Of a DNA stretch of 28,984 nucleotides, positions 7,671-16,169 are shown piece after piece. Source of the stretch: Pseudomonadota bacterium (GTDB lineage Bacteria > Pseudomonadota > Gammaproteobacteria > Xanthomonadales > Xanthomonadaceae); the NCBI GenBank assembly GCA_023430045.1, contig JAEZCF010000141.1:1-28984 (forward strand). Reading direction: 5' to 3'. The notes below the pieces were generated by a model. The model did not search any database and was not told where the DNA came from. It was given only the letters and a program-made list of their open reading frames with translations. Position 1 is the stretch's first letter. Each line of letters starts with the position of its first letter. The translations under genes and the position numbers were made by a program.

Positions 7671-7886
7671 TCAGTACAGGCGCTGACGCTTGGTGACGTC
7701 GCGCGACGAACGGCGCAGCTGACGCTTCACGGCAGCAGCAGCCTTGCGCTTGCGCTCCTGGGTCGGCTTTTCATAGAACTCGCGCTTGCGGGTTTCGGCC
7801 AGCACACCGGCCTTTTCGCAAGTGCGCTTGAAGCGGCGAAGAGCAAACTCGAAGGGCTCGTTCTCGCGGACTTTGACGCTGGGCAT
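7671..7886 (-). CDS. rpsU: Small ribosomal subunit protein bS21
   Basis: This is the 71-residue bS21 protein of the 30S subunit, needed for initiation on many mRNAs. The start is [19 protein letters not shown] and the C-terminus is highly basic and ends [10 protein letters not shown], as expected. The ATG at 7886 follows GGAG at good spacing and replaces a much longer open frame that runs into the tsaD promoter region. The gene begins the rpsU-yqeY-yihY-dnaG run, faces away from tsaD, and has a clear sigma-70-type promoter. Confidence 0.98.
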
Positions 7887-7934
7887 GGAATCTCCGGGAC
7901 ACAGTAGAACCGGGTCACGCCCGGCGAGCCGCAC

Positions 7935-7962
7935 ATTATAGCGGCGAATCGACAAACTGCAA
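7935..7962 (-). promoter_or_regulatory. Sigma-70 promoter of rpsU
   Basis: On the minus strand TTGCAG (7962-7957) and a perfect TATAAT (7940-7935) are separated by 16 bases. Transcription would begin near 7928, giving a leader of about 40 bases that contains a small hairpin (CCGGG paired with CCCGG near 7910-7924) before the ribosome binding site. Confidence 0.85.
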
Positions 7963-8039
7963 GCAGCCCGGCCCGTCTTCCGGCCAGCCCACCTGCCTCT
8001 CAAGGATCTGCACTGGCCCCGAGGGGCAGGCAGGGGGCG

Positions 8040-8045
8040 CATAAT
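8040..8045 (+). promoter_or_regulatory. Probable -10 element of tsaD
   Basis: CATAAT lies only seven bases before the tsaD ATG. If it is the -10 box, transcription would start at or within a base or two of the ATG, giving a leaderless mRNA. No clear -35 and no near-consensus ribosome binding site are visible, which fits a leaderless transcript but does not prove it. Confidence 0.5.
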
Positions 8046-8052
8046 ACAGCAC

Positions 8053-9078
8053 ATGCGAGTCCTTGGTATCGAATCTTCCTGTGATGAGACCGGCGTGGCG
8101 GTGTATGACACCGACCTGTCCGGCCCTGACGCCCTGCGTGCCCATGCGGTGTACAGCCAGATCGCCCTGCATGCCGAATACGGCGGGGTGGTGCCGGAGC
8201 TGGCCAGCCGTGACCACGTCCGCAAGCTGCTGCCGCTGATCCGGCAGACGCTGGACGAGGCCGACATGGCCATTGGCGACATCGACGGGGTGGCCTATAC
8301 CGCCGGCCCCGGACTGGTCGGGGCGCTGCTGGTCGGTGCAGGCGTGGCCCGCTCGCTGGCCTGGGCGCTGGAGGTGCCGGCCATCGGCGTGCACCACATG
8401 GAAGGTCACCTGCTGGCGCCCCTGATGGAAGACGATCCGCCGGCGCCGCCATTCGTGGCGCTGCTGGTGTCTGGCGGCCATACCCAGCTGGTTGCGGTGG
8501 ACGCCATCGGCCAGTACCGGTTGCTGGGCGAAACGCTGGACGATGCCGCCGGCGAGGCCTTCGACAAGACCGCCAAGATGATGGGCCTGCCCTATCCGGG
8601 TGGTCCGCAGCTGGCGGCGCTGGCTGAACAGGGCCGGCCAGGCGCTTACCGCTTCTCACGGCCGATGACCGATCGGCCCGGCCTGGACTTCAGCTTTTCC
8701 GGCCTGAAGACGCAGGTGCTGCTGGCCTGGCGCGACAGCGACCAGAGCGTGCAGACCCGCGCCGATATCGCCCGCGGTTTCGAGGACGCGGTGGTGGACA
8801 CGCTGGCGATCAAGTGCGACCGCGCGCTGGAAGCGGCAGGCACCAATGTGATCGTGGTGGCCGGCGGTGTCGGCGCCAACAAGCGCCTTCGGGCGCGGCT
8901 GCAGGAGATGGCCGCACGCCTGGGCGGACGGGCGTGTTTCCCGCGTCCGTCGCTGTGTACCGACAACGGCGCGATGATCGCCTTTGCCGGCGCGCTGCGG
9001 CTGCAGGCAGGCCAGCACAGCCCTCCGAACGTGGATGTCACCCCGCGCTGGGACATGGCGACGCTGCCGGCGGTGTGA
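8053..9078 (+). CDS. tsaD: tRNA N6-adenosine threonylcarbamoyltransferase
   Basis: TsaD transfers the threonylcarbamoyl group to A37 of ANN-decoding tRNAs, working with TsaB and TsaE in the cytoplasm. The 341-residue length is typical. It is an ASKHA-fold protein: [14 protein letters not shown] forms the first nucleotide-binding motif, HMEGH (H115, H119) binds the metal, SGGHTQL is the phosphate loop, and [11 protein letters not shown] near the C-terminus holds the last metal-binding aspartate. It is divergent from rpsU across 166 bases, a classic neighbourhood. The ATG lacks a good ribosome binding site (see the -10 element just upstream). Confidence 0.98.
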
Positions 9079-9168
9079 CCCTTCATCGGCGGAGGAGCCG
9101 GGCTCGTTCCTGCACCCTTCGCCCTGCCCCGTTACCATGGCTCCCCTCTCATCGCGTTGCAGGGCGGC

Positions 9169-9531
9169 ATGGACAAGGTGTTCATCGAAGGGCTGACAAT
9201 TGATGCCCTCATCGGTATCTATGACTGGGAACGGCGCATCCGCCAGGATCTGGTCTTCGACCTGGAAATGGGCTTCGACAACCGTCGGCCCGCAGCCAGC
9301 GACGACATCGCCCATACCCTCAACTACAAGGCCGTGAGCAAGCGGCTGGAGGACTATGTGCGGGCCTCGGAGTTCGGCCTGGTTGAAACGCTGGCCGAGC
9401 GCTGTGCGGAAATCGTGCTGGCCGAATTCGACGTGAACTGGCTGCGCCTGAAGCTGAGCAAGCCCGGCGCGGTGCGTGGCGCGCGCGCGGTAGGCGTGAT
9501 CATCGAACGCGAGCGCCCACCCACCCGGTAA
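9169..9531 (+). CDS. folB: Dihydroneopterin aldolase
   Basis: FolB converts 7,8-dihydroneopterin to 6-hydroxymethyl-dihydropterin and glycolaldehyde in folate synthesis; it acts as a cytoplasmic homo-oligomer. The 120-residue protein has the family pattern: DKVFIEGLTIDALIGIYDWER at the start, LNYKAVSKRLEDYV in the middle, VETLAERCAEIVL, and LSKPGAVRGARAVGV with the conserved catalytic lysine. The ATG at 9169 is preferred to an in-frame TTG at 9157 because it begins the conserved sequence and follows AGGG. It lies 90 bases after tsaD on the same strand. Confidence 0.95.
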   Translation: MDKVFIEGLTIDALIGIYDWERRIRQDLVFDLEMGFDNRRPAASDDIAHTLNYKAVSKRLEDYVRASEFGLVETLAERCAEIVLAEFDVNWLRLKLSKPGAVRGARAVGVIIERERPPTR

Positions 9532-9532
9532 C

Positions 9533-9569
9533 GCCGGCCGTTGGCCGGCAACCGCGCACCGCGCGGTGC
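9533..9569 (+). repeat. Two adjacent GC palindromes after folB
   Basis: GCCGGCC, loop GTT, GGCCGGC (9533-9549) starts two bases after the folB stop, followed by GCACC, four bases, GGTGC (9556-9569). There is no T-run, so this may be a weak terminator or mRNA-stabilising structure, or a degenerate REP. Confidence 0.5.
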
Positions 9570-9617
9570 ATCCCCGCGTTCGACGGACGTCGACGCATGA
9601 TCCAAAGGAAGTAGAAC

Positions 9618-10871
9618 ATGGTGAACGCAACAGAAAGTGTGCAGTGGCTGGACCGCCTGCAGGAATCCCTGGCGCCGTATCCGGGTGCTTATCTCGGGCT
9701 GACGCTGGGGGCCCTGGTGGTCGCCGCCGTGTTCGCCAACTGGATCACAAAGCACATCCTGTTGCGTGGCCTGCGCCGCCTGCTCGCGCGTCTTCCCGGC
9801 CACCATGCCGATCGCGGAAGCCATCTGATGCGGGTCATCTCGCGCCTGTCCAACGTGGTGCCCAGCCAGGTCATCGCCTCGGGCATCCGCTATGTGCCGG
9901 ACCTGCCGCCGGGCCTGGTCTCCTTCATCGTCGGCGCCTGCCAGGCGTGGGCGGTGCTGACCCTCTCGCTGGCTCTCTCGCACGCGCTGGATGCCGCAAA
10001 CGACCTCTACGAACGCCGTCCGGATGCCCGCAACAAGCCCATCAAGGGCTACCTGCAGGTCGTCAAGATCATCATTTTCGTCATTGCCGGCCTGTCCATC
10101 GTCGCCACCCTGGCGGGCGTGGACCTGCGCTACCTGGTCACTGGCCTGGGTGCGGCGACGGCGGTGCTGATGCTGGTCTTCCAGGACACCATCCTGTCGC
10201 TGGTGGCCAGCGTGCAGATCAGTGGCGATGGCCGCATCCGCATGGGCGACTGGATCGAAATGCCCAGCCAGGATGCCGATGGCGATGTCATCGATATCGC
10301 CCTGCATACGGTCACCGTGCAGAACTTCGACAAGACCATCACCACCATCCCGACCAAGAAGCTGGTCACCGAATCGTTCAAGAACTGGCGTGGCATGCAG
10401 GAGGCCGGCGGGCGCCGGATCAAGCGTTCGCTGTACCTGGACCAGCACAGCGTGGGCTTCATCGGTGACGATGATCGGGCACGGCTGGGTCAGTTCGCGC
10501 TGTTGTCCGATTACCTGCGCGGCAAGGACGAGGAGCTGGCGCAGTGGAACGCGCAGTTGCGCGAGCGCGGCATGGATGAGATCAACAGCCGCCGGGTGAC
10601 CAACCTGGGCACCTTCCGTGCCTACGTGGAGCGCTACCTGGGCAGCCATCCGGGCATCCATCCGGACATGACCCTGCTGGTCCGCCAGCTGCAGCCGACC
10701 ACCGAAGGTCTGCCGCTGGAAATCTACTGCTTCACCCGCAGCACCGCATGGGGCGAATACGAAGGCGTGCAGTCGGACATCTTCGACCACCTGCTGGCGA
10801 TCCTGCCGAGCTTCGGTTTGCGGGTGTTCCAGGCGTCCAGCGATGCCATGCTGATGGCCGCCCGCGACTGA
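9618..10871 (+). CDS. Mechanosensitive ion channel, YbdG/MscM-like
   Basis: This 417-residue inner-membrane protein belongs to the MscS superfamily and matches E. coli YbdG (miniconductance channel) in length and layout. About five N-terminal membrane segments end in the pore helix, within YLVTGLGAATAVLMLVFQDT. The MscS beta domain follows (GDGRIRMGDWIEMP, then ALHTVTVQNFDKTITTIPTKKL and FKNWRGM). The rest is a soluble cytoplasmic domain ending FGLRVFQASSDAMLM. Such channels release solutes under hypo-osmotic stress. The ATG follows AAGGAAG at good spacing. It lies 86 bases after folB with hairpins between and is probably its own unit. Confidence 0.92.
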   Translation: MVNATESVQWLDRLQESLAPYPGAYLGLTLGALVVAAVFANWITKHILLRGLRRLLARLPGHHADRGSHLMRVISRLSNVVPSQVIASGIRYVPDLPPGLVSFIVGACQAWAVLTLSLALSHALDAANDLYERRPDARNKPIKGYLQVVKIIIFVIAGLSIVATLAGVDLRYLVTGLGAATAVLMLVFQDTILSLVASVQISGDGRIRMGDWIEMPSQDADGDVIDIALHTVTVQNFDKTITTIPTKKLVTESFKNWRGMQEAGGRRIKRSLYLDQHSVGFIGDDDRARLGQFALLSDYLRGKDEELAQWNAQLRERGMDEINSRRVTNLGTFRAYVERYLGSHPGIHPDMTLLVRQLQPTTEGLPLEIYCFTRSTAWGEYEGVQSDIFDHLLAILPSFGLRVFQASSDAMLMAARD

Positions 10872-10915
10872 CCGCGCCCACCGCCGCAGGGCCTTTCACT
10901 GCGTTGATCTGGACC

Positions 10916-10935
10916 GCTGCCGGTAAGCCGGCAGC
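10916..10935 (+). terminator. Hairpin after the mechanosensitive channel gene
   Basis: GCTGCCGG, loop TAAG, CCGGCAGC forms a perfect 8-bp stem 45 bases after the channel gene stop codon. There is no clear T-run, so it is a possible terminator only. Confidence 0.4.
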
Positions 10936-10990
10936 GCCTTCACCTGACATCGGCATGGACACGAAGACGCACTTTTGTACCCGGCAACGC

Positions 10991-11020
10991 TAGAATGCTG
11001 GCCTTGTAAACGTTTTCACA
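10991..11020 (+). promoter_or_regulatory. -10 box and LacI-family operator of the GH3 gene
   Basis: TAGAAT (10991-10996) is a likely -10 element. The near-palindrome TGTAAACGTTTTCACA (11005-11020) covers the expected transcription start and fits the LacI-family operator pattern TGNAANCGNTNNCA, with the central CG. A repressor bound there would block transcription initiation. The regulator gene is not in this window. The -35 region is weak. Confidence 0.7.
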
Positions 11021-11030
11021 AGGATCGCCG

Positions 11031-13205
11031 GTGGCCTCCGAACGTATCGAATCCCTGATCGCCCAGATGACCATCGAAGAAAAGGTGGGCCAGTTGGGAG
11101 TCTTCGCCGACATGGTTCGCCCGTTCGCGCCGGACGTGAACCCGGAAGCCAATGTGCGCAATGCCGACCAGGTGCTGCAGCAGGTGCGCGAAGGCAAGGT
11201 GGGCTCGTTGTTCAACGGCGTGGGTGCTGAACTGGGGCGCCGCATCCAGCAGGTGGCGCTGGAAGAAAGCCGGCTTGGCATCCCGGTCATCCTCGCCGCC
11301 GACGTGATACATGGCATGCGCACCGTGTTCCCGATACCGCTGGGTGAGGCCGCGAGTTTCGAACCGGAGCTTGCCCGGCGCACCGCACGTGCCACTGCCG
11401 TGGAAGCCACCGCGGCCGGCCTGCACTGGACCTACGCACCGGCGGTGGACATCGCCCGCGACCAGCGCTGGGGGCGTGGCGCCGAAGGTGCGGGCGAGGA
11501 CGTGGTGCTGGGCTGCATGTTCGCCGCCGCACGCGTGCGCGGTTTCCAGGGCGACGACCTGCGCGCGCACGATGCGCTGCTGGCCACGCCCAAGCACTTC
11601 GCCGCCTACGGCGCGGTGATGGCGGGCATGGAATACAACATGGTGGATATCTCGCCGCAGACGCTGCGCGACGTGCACCTGCCGCCGTTCAAGGCCGCCT
11701 TCGATGCCGGTGCGATCACCGTGATGTCCTCGTTCAACGACATCAACGGCGTACCGGCCAGTGCCAACGCCGAGCTGCTTACCGACATCCTGCGTGGCGA
11801 ATGGAATTTCCCCGGCGTGGTGATATCCGATTACACGGCCGACATGGAGCTGGTCGCGCACGGGTACGCCGCCGATGATCGTGATGCCACCGCCAAGGCC
11901 TTCACCGCCGGGCTGGATCTGAGCATGCAGAGCGGCTTCTACGCTGAACACCTGCCCGGACTGGTGGAAAGCGGCGAGGTACCGATGGCCGTCCTGGATG
12001 AAGGCGTGCGCCGCATCCTGTGGCTGAAGGAAACCATCGGGCTGTTCGACGATCCGTACCGCTCGCTGGACCCCGCGCGCGAGGCCGACACTTCGCAGAT
12101 CGCCGCGCATGACGACCTTTCGCGCGATGCCGCGCGGCGCTCCATCGTGCTGTTGAAGAACGAATCGGCAGTGCTTCCGCTGCGCAAGACCAGCCAGAAG
12201 ATCGCGCTGATCGGACCGTTCGTGCAGGACCGCGAAAACATCGAGGGCTGCTGGACGCTGTTCGGCGACAAGGCGCGTTACGTGGACCTGGAAACCGGCG
12301 TGCGTGCTGCGATGGGCGATGAAGCGCTGCTGGAAATCGTGCCGGGCTGCGATCTGGAAGCCGCGCTGCCGGGTGGCATCGAAGCCGCCGTGGCGGCTGC
12401 CCTGCGTGCCGATGTCGTGGTACTGGCACTGGGCGAGCCGCAGCGCTACAGCGGCGAAGCGCAGTCGCGCGTGGAGATTACCCTGCCGCCCGCGCAGCAG
12501 GCATTGGCCGAAGCGGTGGCAATGACCGGCAAGCCGCTGGTGGTGCTGCTGCGCAATGGCCGTGCGCTTGCCCTGCATGGCGCGGTACGCAACGCGCAGG
12601 CGGTGGCGGTGACGTGGTTCCTGGGCACCCAGACCGGGCATGCGGTGGCCGACGTGCTGTTTGGCGGCTACAACCCGTCCGGGCGCCTGCCGGTGAGCTT
12701 TCCGCAGGTGTCCGGCCAGCAGCCTTATTTCTACAACCATCCGCGCACCGGGCGTCCCGAACTGCCCACCATGTCCGAGTTCAAGGCGCGCTGGCGCGAG
12801 ATTCCGAACGAGCCGCTGTACGCCTTCGGGCATGGCGTTGGTTACACCACGTTCGCCTATGGTGTGCCGCACCTGCACAGCGAGCGCGTGGGCTGGAATG
12901 AAACGCTCACCATCACCACCACGCTGACCAACACCGGTGCGGTCGCCGGCGAAGAAGTGGTGCAGCTTTACATCCATGACCGCGTTGCCAGCCGCGTGCG
13001 CCCGGTCCGCGAGCTGAAGGACTTCCGCAAGGTGCTGCTGCAGCCGGGCGAATCCACCGAGGTGATATTCACCCTGGACCGCTCGCAGCTGGCGTTCACC
13101 GGCCGCGATGGCGTGCTGCGTGCCGAACCGGGCACGTTCGATGTGTGGGTCTGCGCGTCCTCGCTTGGTGGCTCGCCGGTGCAGTTCGAACTGCTGGCGG
13201 AGTGA
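11031..13205 (+). CDS. Glycoside hydrolase family 3 beta-glucosidase-like enzyme, probably cytoplasmic
   Basis: This 724-residue protein has the three-part GH3 layout: a TIM-barrel domain (about 1-310), an alpha/beta sandwich (about 360-560, with SIVLLKNESAVLPL leading in) and a fibronectin-III-like C-terminal domain. KHFAAYG and the nucleophile region GVVISDYTADME with D267 are clear, so it should retain beta-glycosidase activity. BglX-type homologues usually have a signal peptide; here the GTG start (11031, preceded by AAGGA) leads straight into MASERIESLIAQMT, so the enzyme is probably intracellular and acts on imported oligosaccharides. The exact sugar cannot be read from the sequence. 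It has its own promoter and a LacI-type operator. Confidence 0.93.
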   Translation: MASERIESLIAQMTIEEKVGQLGVFADMVRPFAPDVNPEANVRNADQVLQQVREGKVGSLFNGVGAELGRRIQQVALEESRLGIPVILAADVIHGMRTVFPIPLGEAASFEPELARRTARATAVEATAAGLHWTYAPAVDIARDQRWGRGAEGAGEDVVLGCMFAAARVRGFQGDDLRAHDALLATPKHFAAYGAVMAGMEYNMVDISPQTLRDVHLPPFKAAFDAGAITVMSSFNDINGVPASANAELLTDILRGEWNFPGVVISDYTADMELVAHGYAADDRDATAKAFTAGLDLSMQSGFYAEHLPGLVESGEVPMAVLDEGVRRILWLKETIGLFDDPYRSLDPAREADTSQIAAHDDLSRDAARRSIVLLKNESAVLPLRKTSQKIALIGPFVQDRENIEGCWTLFGDKARYVDLETGVRAAMGDEALLEIVPGCDLEAALPGGIEAAVAAALRADVVVLALGEPQRYSGEAQSRVEITLPPAQQALAEAVAMTGKPLVVLLRNGRALALHGAVRNAQAVAVTWFLGTQTGHAVADVLFGGYNPSGRLPVSFPQVSGQQPYFYNHPRTGRPELPTMSEFKARWREIPNEPLYAFGHGVGYTTFAYGVPHLHSERVGWNETLTITTTLTNTGAVAGEEVVQLYIHDRVASRVRPVRELKDFRKVLLQPGESTEVIFTLDRSQLAFTGRDGVLRAEPGTFDVWVCASSLGGSPVQFELLAE

Positions 13206-13273
13206 CGCTGCCGCTGAGGGCCATGACGCCTCCGGCATGCCGGTGACGGCGCGTGGCATGTGGGGAACGCTCC

Positions 13274-13292
13274 GTAGGGTGCGGGTCCGCAC
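13274..13292 (+). repeat. GTAG-headed hairpin (REP-like)
   Basis: GTAGG is followed by GTGCGG, GT, CCGCAC. The GTAG head plus stem is the form of SMAG/REP elements, though the stem is short and diverged. It lies between the GH3 gene and the first lipoprotein gene. Confidence 0.45.
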
Positions 13293-13360
13293 GGCCATGC
13301 ATCTGCGGCTCACAGTTCCCGTACTAGGCTGCGGATTCTTCATGAACGCCGGAGCTCCCG

Positions 13361-13978
13361 ATGCGCACACCTCATTCGCTGATGTTTCCCCTGCTGCTGG
13401 CCTGCCCCTTGTTGCTGGCGGCCTGCGGCAACACCCAGGCGCCGGATTCTGCTGAGCATGCGTCCGCGGCCGATGCGCGGCCAGCGGATTCCGGCAGGGA
13501 TCCGGCCGCTCCGCCGCCGATGAGCAGCACGGCCGCACAGGGGAACGTGGCCGATGAGGCGAACGGCGGCGTTGCAGCGGCCGAACGCGCGTCTGACATG
13601 ACGCCGACAACGGGTGAGCAGAGCGGAGCGCGCGCCCGCATCGATTCGGTGCTGGGCGATGCGCAGCAGTACGAATCGGTGTTCAATGCCTTCAGGAAGG
13701 CCGTTGCCAGCGGGGACCGTCCCGCAGTGGTCGAACAGGTCCGCTTTCCGTTGAACGTCGCCGAGGGCAGGAAGATCCGCGACCCCGGCGAGTTCATGCG
13801 CAACTACGAACGGATCATCACGCCTGCGGTGAAAAAGGTTGTCGCAGAAGCGCAGTTCGATGATGTGTCCGTCAGCCAGCGGGGGGTGATGCTTGGTGAT
13901 GGCCAGGTCTGGCTCAACGGCGAATGCCAGGACGCCGGCTGCACCCGCAGCGACGTCAAAGTGATCACCATCCAGTAA
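13361..13978 (+). CDS. Putative lipoprotein, first of a tandem pair
   Basis: Function not recognised. The 205-residue protein starts with a short signal peptide and lipobox (LLAAC, C22), so it should be a lipid-anchored periplasmic or outer-membrane protein. Residues 23-95 are a low-complexity Ala/Pro/Asp-rich linker. The C-terminal 110 residues form a compact domain with VLGDAQQYESVFNAFRKAV, an arginine-proline pair (RFPLNV), GVMLGDGQVWLNGECQD and the ending CTRSDVKVITIQ. Two cysteines in CQDAGC may form a disulfide. The next gene encodes a clear paralogue of this domain. The ATG at 13361 follows GGAG. The fold reminds me of small NTF2-like domains, but that is only an impression. Confidence 0.85.
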   Translation: MRTPHSLMFPLLLACPLLLAACGNTQAPDSAEHASAADARPADSGRDPAAPPPMSSTAAQGNVADEANGGVAAAERASDMTPTTGEQSGARARIDSVLGDAQQYESVFNAFRKAVASGDRPAVVEQVRFPLNVAEGRKIRDPGEFMRNYERIITPAVKKVVAEAQFDDVSVSQRGVMLGDGQVWLNGECQDAGCTRSDVKVITIQ

Positions 13979-14043
13979 AGAGGCCTGGTTCCGCCGGAAA
14001 CGGGCGGCTGGCGGCGGGTCCGCGGCAGCGGAATGACGTATCC

Positions 14044-14070
14044 GGCACGCAGTCCGCTTCGCGGCGTGCC
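14044..14070 (+). terminator. Hairpin between the two lipoprotein genes
   Basis: GGCACGC (14044-14050) pairs with GCGTGCC (14064-14070), with a smaller CCGC/GCGG stem nested inside. No T-run follows. It could end transcription of the first lipoprotein gene or only stabilise its mRNA. Confidence 0.4.
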
Positions 14071-14156
14071 CGTCATGGCGGGGTTCGCGCGCTCATGCAG
14101 GCGCCGGTCACGCGGGGACATCTAGCCTGATCGCCCCGAATTCTCCGGAGTCCGCC

Positions 14157-14705
14157 ATGGGTGTCAGCCGTCTGTTGTCCTTCTACCTGGCGTGTGCCGT
14201 CGTCGCCGGGTTGTCCGCCTGCAGCCAAGGTGGGCGCCCAGGTGAGGGCGGCGTTTCGTCCCCGCCAGCCGCAGATCCGGCCATGGCGTCGGAACCCGCT
14301 GCAGTGGAACCGACGGCAGCGCTGTACGGCGCAGAGATGGATTCGCGCACACGCATCGAGACGCTGCTGGGCGACGCGGCTCATTACGAGCAGGTCTTCA
14401 AGGCGTTGCAGCAGGGCATCGCAGCCCAGGACCGCGTTGCGGTGGCCGCACTCATGCGTTATCCGCTGCGGGTGGAAACCGACGGTCGTGTTCGGGACAT
14501 CGCTGACGCCGATGCCTTCCAGCGCGCCTACGACACCATCATCATTCCCTCCGTGGCGAACGCGGTGGCTGCACAGTCGTTCGACATGGTGTTCGCGAAC
14601 TGGCAGGGCGTGATGATCGGCAATGGTCAGGTCTGGTTGAACGGACAGTGCGAGGACGTCGCCTGCACCCGCAGTGACGTCAAGGTGGTGACCATCCAGC
14701 AATGA
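14157..14705 (+). CDS. Putative lipoprotein, second of a tandem pair
   Basis: Function not recognised. This 182-residue protein is a paralogue of the preceding lipoprotein. It has a signal peptide with lipobox LSAC (C22), a shorter Pro/Ala linker (about 23-60), and the same C-terminal domain: LLGDAAHYEQVFKALQQGI, RYPLRV, GVMIGNGQVWLNGQCED and CTRSDVKVVTIQ. The two C-terminal domains match almost position by position at the end, while linkers and signal peptides have diverged, which points to an old tandem duplication. Both genes have GGAG ribosome binding sites and a similar CTAG-containing box about 20-30 bases upstream of the start (near 13324 and 14122), so the duplicated segment probably included the promoter. 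The gene is convergent with the dehydrogenase gene downstream. Confidence 0.85.
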   Translation: MGVSRLLSFYLACAVVAGLSACSQGGRPGEGGVSSPPAADPAMASEPAAVEPTAALYGAEMDSRTRIETLLGDAAHYEQVFKALQQGIAAQDRVAVAALMRYPLRVETDGRVRDIADADAFQRAYDTIIIPSVANAVAAQSFDMVFANWQGVMIGNGQVWLNGQCEDVACTRSDVKVVTIQQ

Positions 14706-14786
14706 TGCGGCACGCAGCGCGGTGCCTTGTACCCGCTGCCCGGCACGGCCGGCCAGCGGCCGACCTTGCAGGGCACGTCCGTGGGA

Positions 14787-15965
14787 TCAGGGGGCTGGGG
14801 TGAGCTTCAACAGGCGCGCCTTGTTGCCGTCTTCCAGCACCCACACGGCGCCATCGGGGCCCTGCTCCACTTCGCGTATGCGCGCGCCCATGCTGAAGCG
14901 CTCGGCTTCGCGCGCGCTGTCGCCATCGAAGGCGATGCGCACGAGCGACTGTGAGGACAACCCGCCGATGAAACCGCTGCCCTTCCACTGCGGGAACAGG
15001 TCGCCGCTGTAGATCAGCAGCCCGGCCGGCGAAATGACCGGAGTCCAGCTCACCTTGGGCGCGGCGAATTCCGGCCGCGTATCGTGGTCGGGAATCGGAC
15101 GGCCATCGTAGTGATCGCCATTGGAAACCACCGGATATCCGTAGTTCGCACCGCGTTCGATCAGGTTCAGCTCATCGCCGCCGGCCGGGCCCATTTCATG
15201 CACCCACAGGCGCCCGTCCGCATCGAAGGCGATGCCCAGCATGTTGCGGTGACCCAGTGACCACACCTGGGCTGCAACGCCACCCTGCGAGGCGAACGGA
15301 TTGTCGGACGGCACGCTGCCGTCGTCGTTCAGGCGGATGATCTTGCCGAGGTTGCTGGCCATGTCCTGGGCAGGCGTGAACTTCTGCCGTTCGCTGGAGG
15401 TGATCCACAGCTTGCCGTCGGGCCCGAAGGCGATGCGATGCCCGTAATGGCCGCCACCACTGACCTTCGGCACCTGGCGCCAGATCACCGAAAGATCCTG
15501 CAGGGCCCCACTGCCATCCTCGGCCAGCACCAGCTTCGCGCGGGCCACCGCGGCACCGCGCGTATCGTTGCTGCCTTCTTCGGCATAGCTCAGGTACACG
15601 AGGTGGTTGCTGGCGAAATCAGGATGCAGCACCACATCGCCGAAGCCGCCCTGGCCACCGTAGGCCACTTTGGGGCCGCCGGTGATTTCGTGCTTGCTGC
15701 CGCTGGCGATATCCAGATGCTGGAGGCGGCCGCGCTTTTCGGTGACCAGCAGGCTGCCATCGGGCAGGAACGTCATCGCCCATGGTTCGTCGAAGGTCGC
15801 GGTTTCGGTAGCCTGGAAGGGCAATCCCGGCGTGCCGGCCCGCGCCGGTGATGCCGTGGCGGTGGAGGGCGGTGCCGATGCATCGGGGCCGGCGGCGCCG
15901 CAGGCGGTGGTCGCCAGTGCGGGCGTCAACCCGATGGCGAGGGCAAGCAGGATTCTACGGGTCAT
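14787..15965 (-). CDS. PQQ-dependent sugar dehydrogenase (YliI/Asd-like)
   Basis: This 392-residue protein belongs to the soluble glucose/sorbosone dehydrogenase family, six-bladed beta-propellers that use PQQ to oxidise aldoses in the periplasm; E. coli YliI (Asd) is the nearest type I recognise. Typical stretches are MTFLPDGSLLVTEKRGRLQ, GHRNMLGIAFDADGRLWVHE, GGDELNLIERGANYGYPV and the C-terminal blade IREVEQGPDGAVWVLED. The N-terminal 22 residues form a signal peptide ending ALATTAC, possibly a lipobox though T at -3 is unusual. The ATG at 15965 follows GGAG. No PQQ synthesis genes are in the window. It is convergent with the lipoprotein gene and has no clear operon partner. Confidence 0.9.
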   Translation of the reverse strand: MTRRILLALAIGLTPALATTACGAAGPDASAPPSTATASPARAGTPGLPFQATETATFDEPWAMTFLPDGSLLVTEKRGRLQHLDIASGSKHEITGGPKVAYGGQGGFGDVVLHPDFASNHLVYLSYAEEGSNDTRGAAVARAKLVLAEDGSGALQDLSVIWRQVPKVSGGGHYGHRIAFGPDGKLWITSSERQKFTPAQDMASNLGKIIRLNDDGSVPSDNPFASQGGVAAQVWSLGHRNMLGIAFDADGRLWVHEMGPAGGDELNLIERGANYGYPVVSNGDHYDGRPIPDHDTRPEFAAPKVSWTPVISPAGLLIYSGDLFPQWKGSGFIGGLSSQSLVRIAFDGDSAREAERFSMGARIREVEQGPDGAVWVLEDGNKARLLKLTPAP

Positions 15966-16114
15966 GGGTATCTCCAGGCGGGGATGCGGATGGCCAAACG
16001 CATCCTGTATACCATCTGGGCCTTCATGGATCATGGATCAGCCTTGCGTACGCCCCTGCGTCCTGCATGGTGGAGGCCTTCGCGCGGGGTAGAAAACGCG
16101 GACACCGCTCCATG

Positions 16115-16138
16115 AAAAAGCCGGCCCGCAGGCCGGCT
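16115..16138 (-). terminator. Rho-independent terminator after the small W/Y-rich gene
   Basis: Read on the minus strand, AGCCGGCC, loop of four, GGCCGGCT is followed by TTTTT (16119-16115). It lies 32 bases past the stop codon of the gene at 16170-16523 and before the dehydrogenase gene, so these two minus-strand genes are separate units. Confidence 0.85.
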
Positions 16139-16169
16139 CGTTCATGCACATGCCGCCATTCACTGCTGC

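Noticed and set aside
11016..13610. An 864-codon open frame on the minus strand
   Set aside because: It lies antisense to the complete GH3 gene, is rich in His, Gln and Arg, and shows no recognisable domain. Such shadows are expected opposite GC-rich codons.
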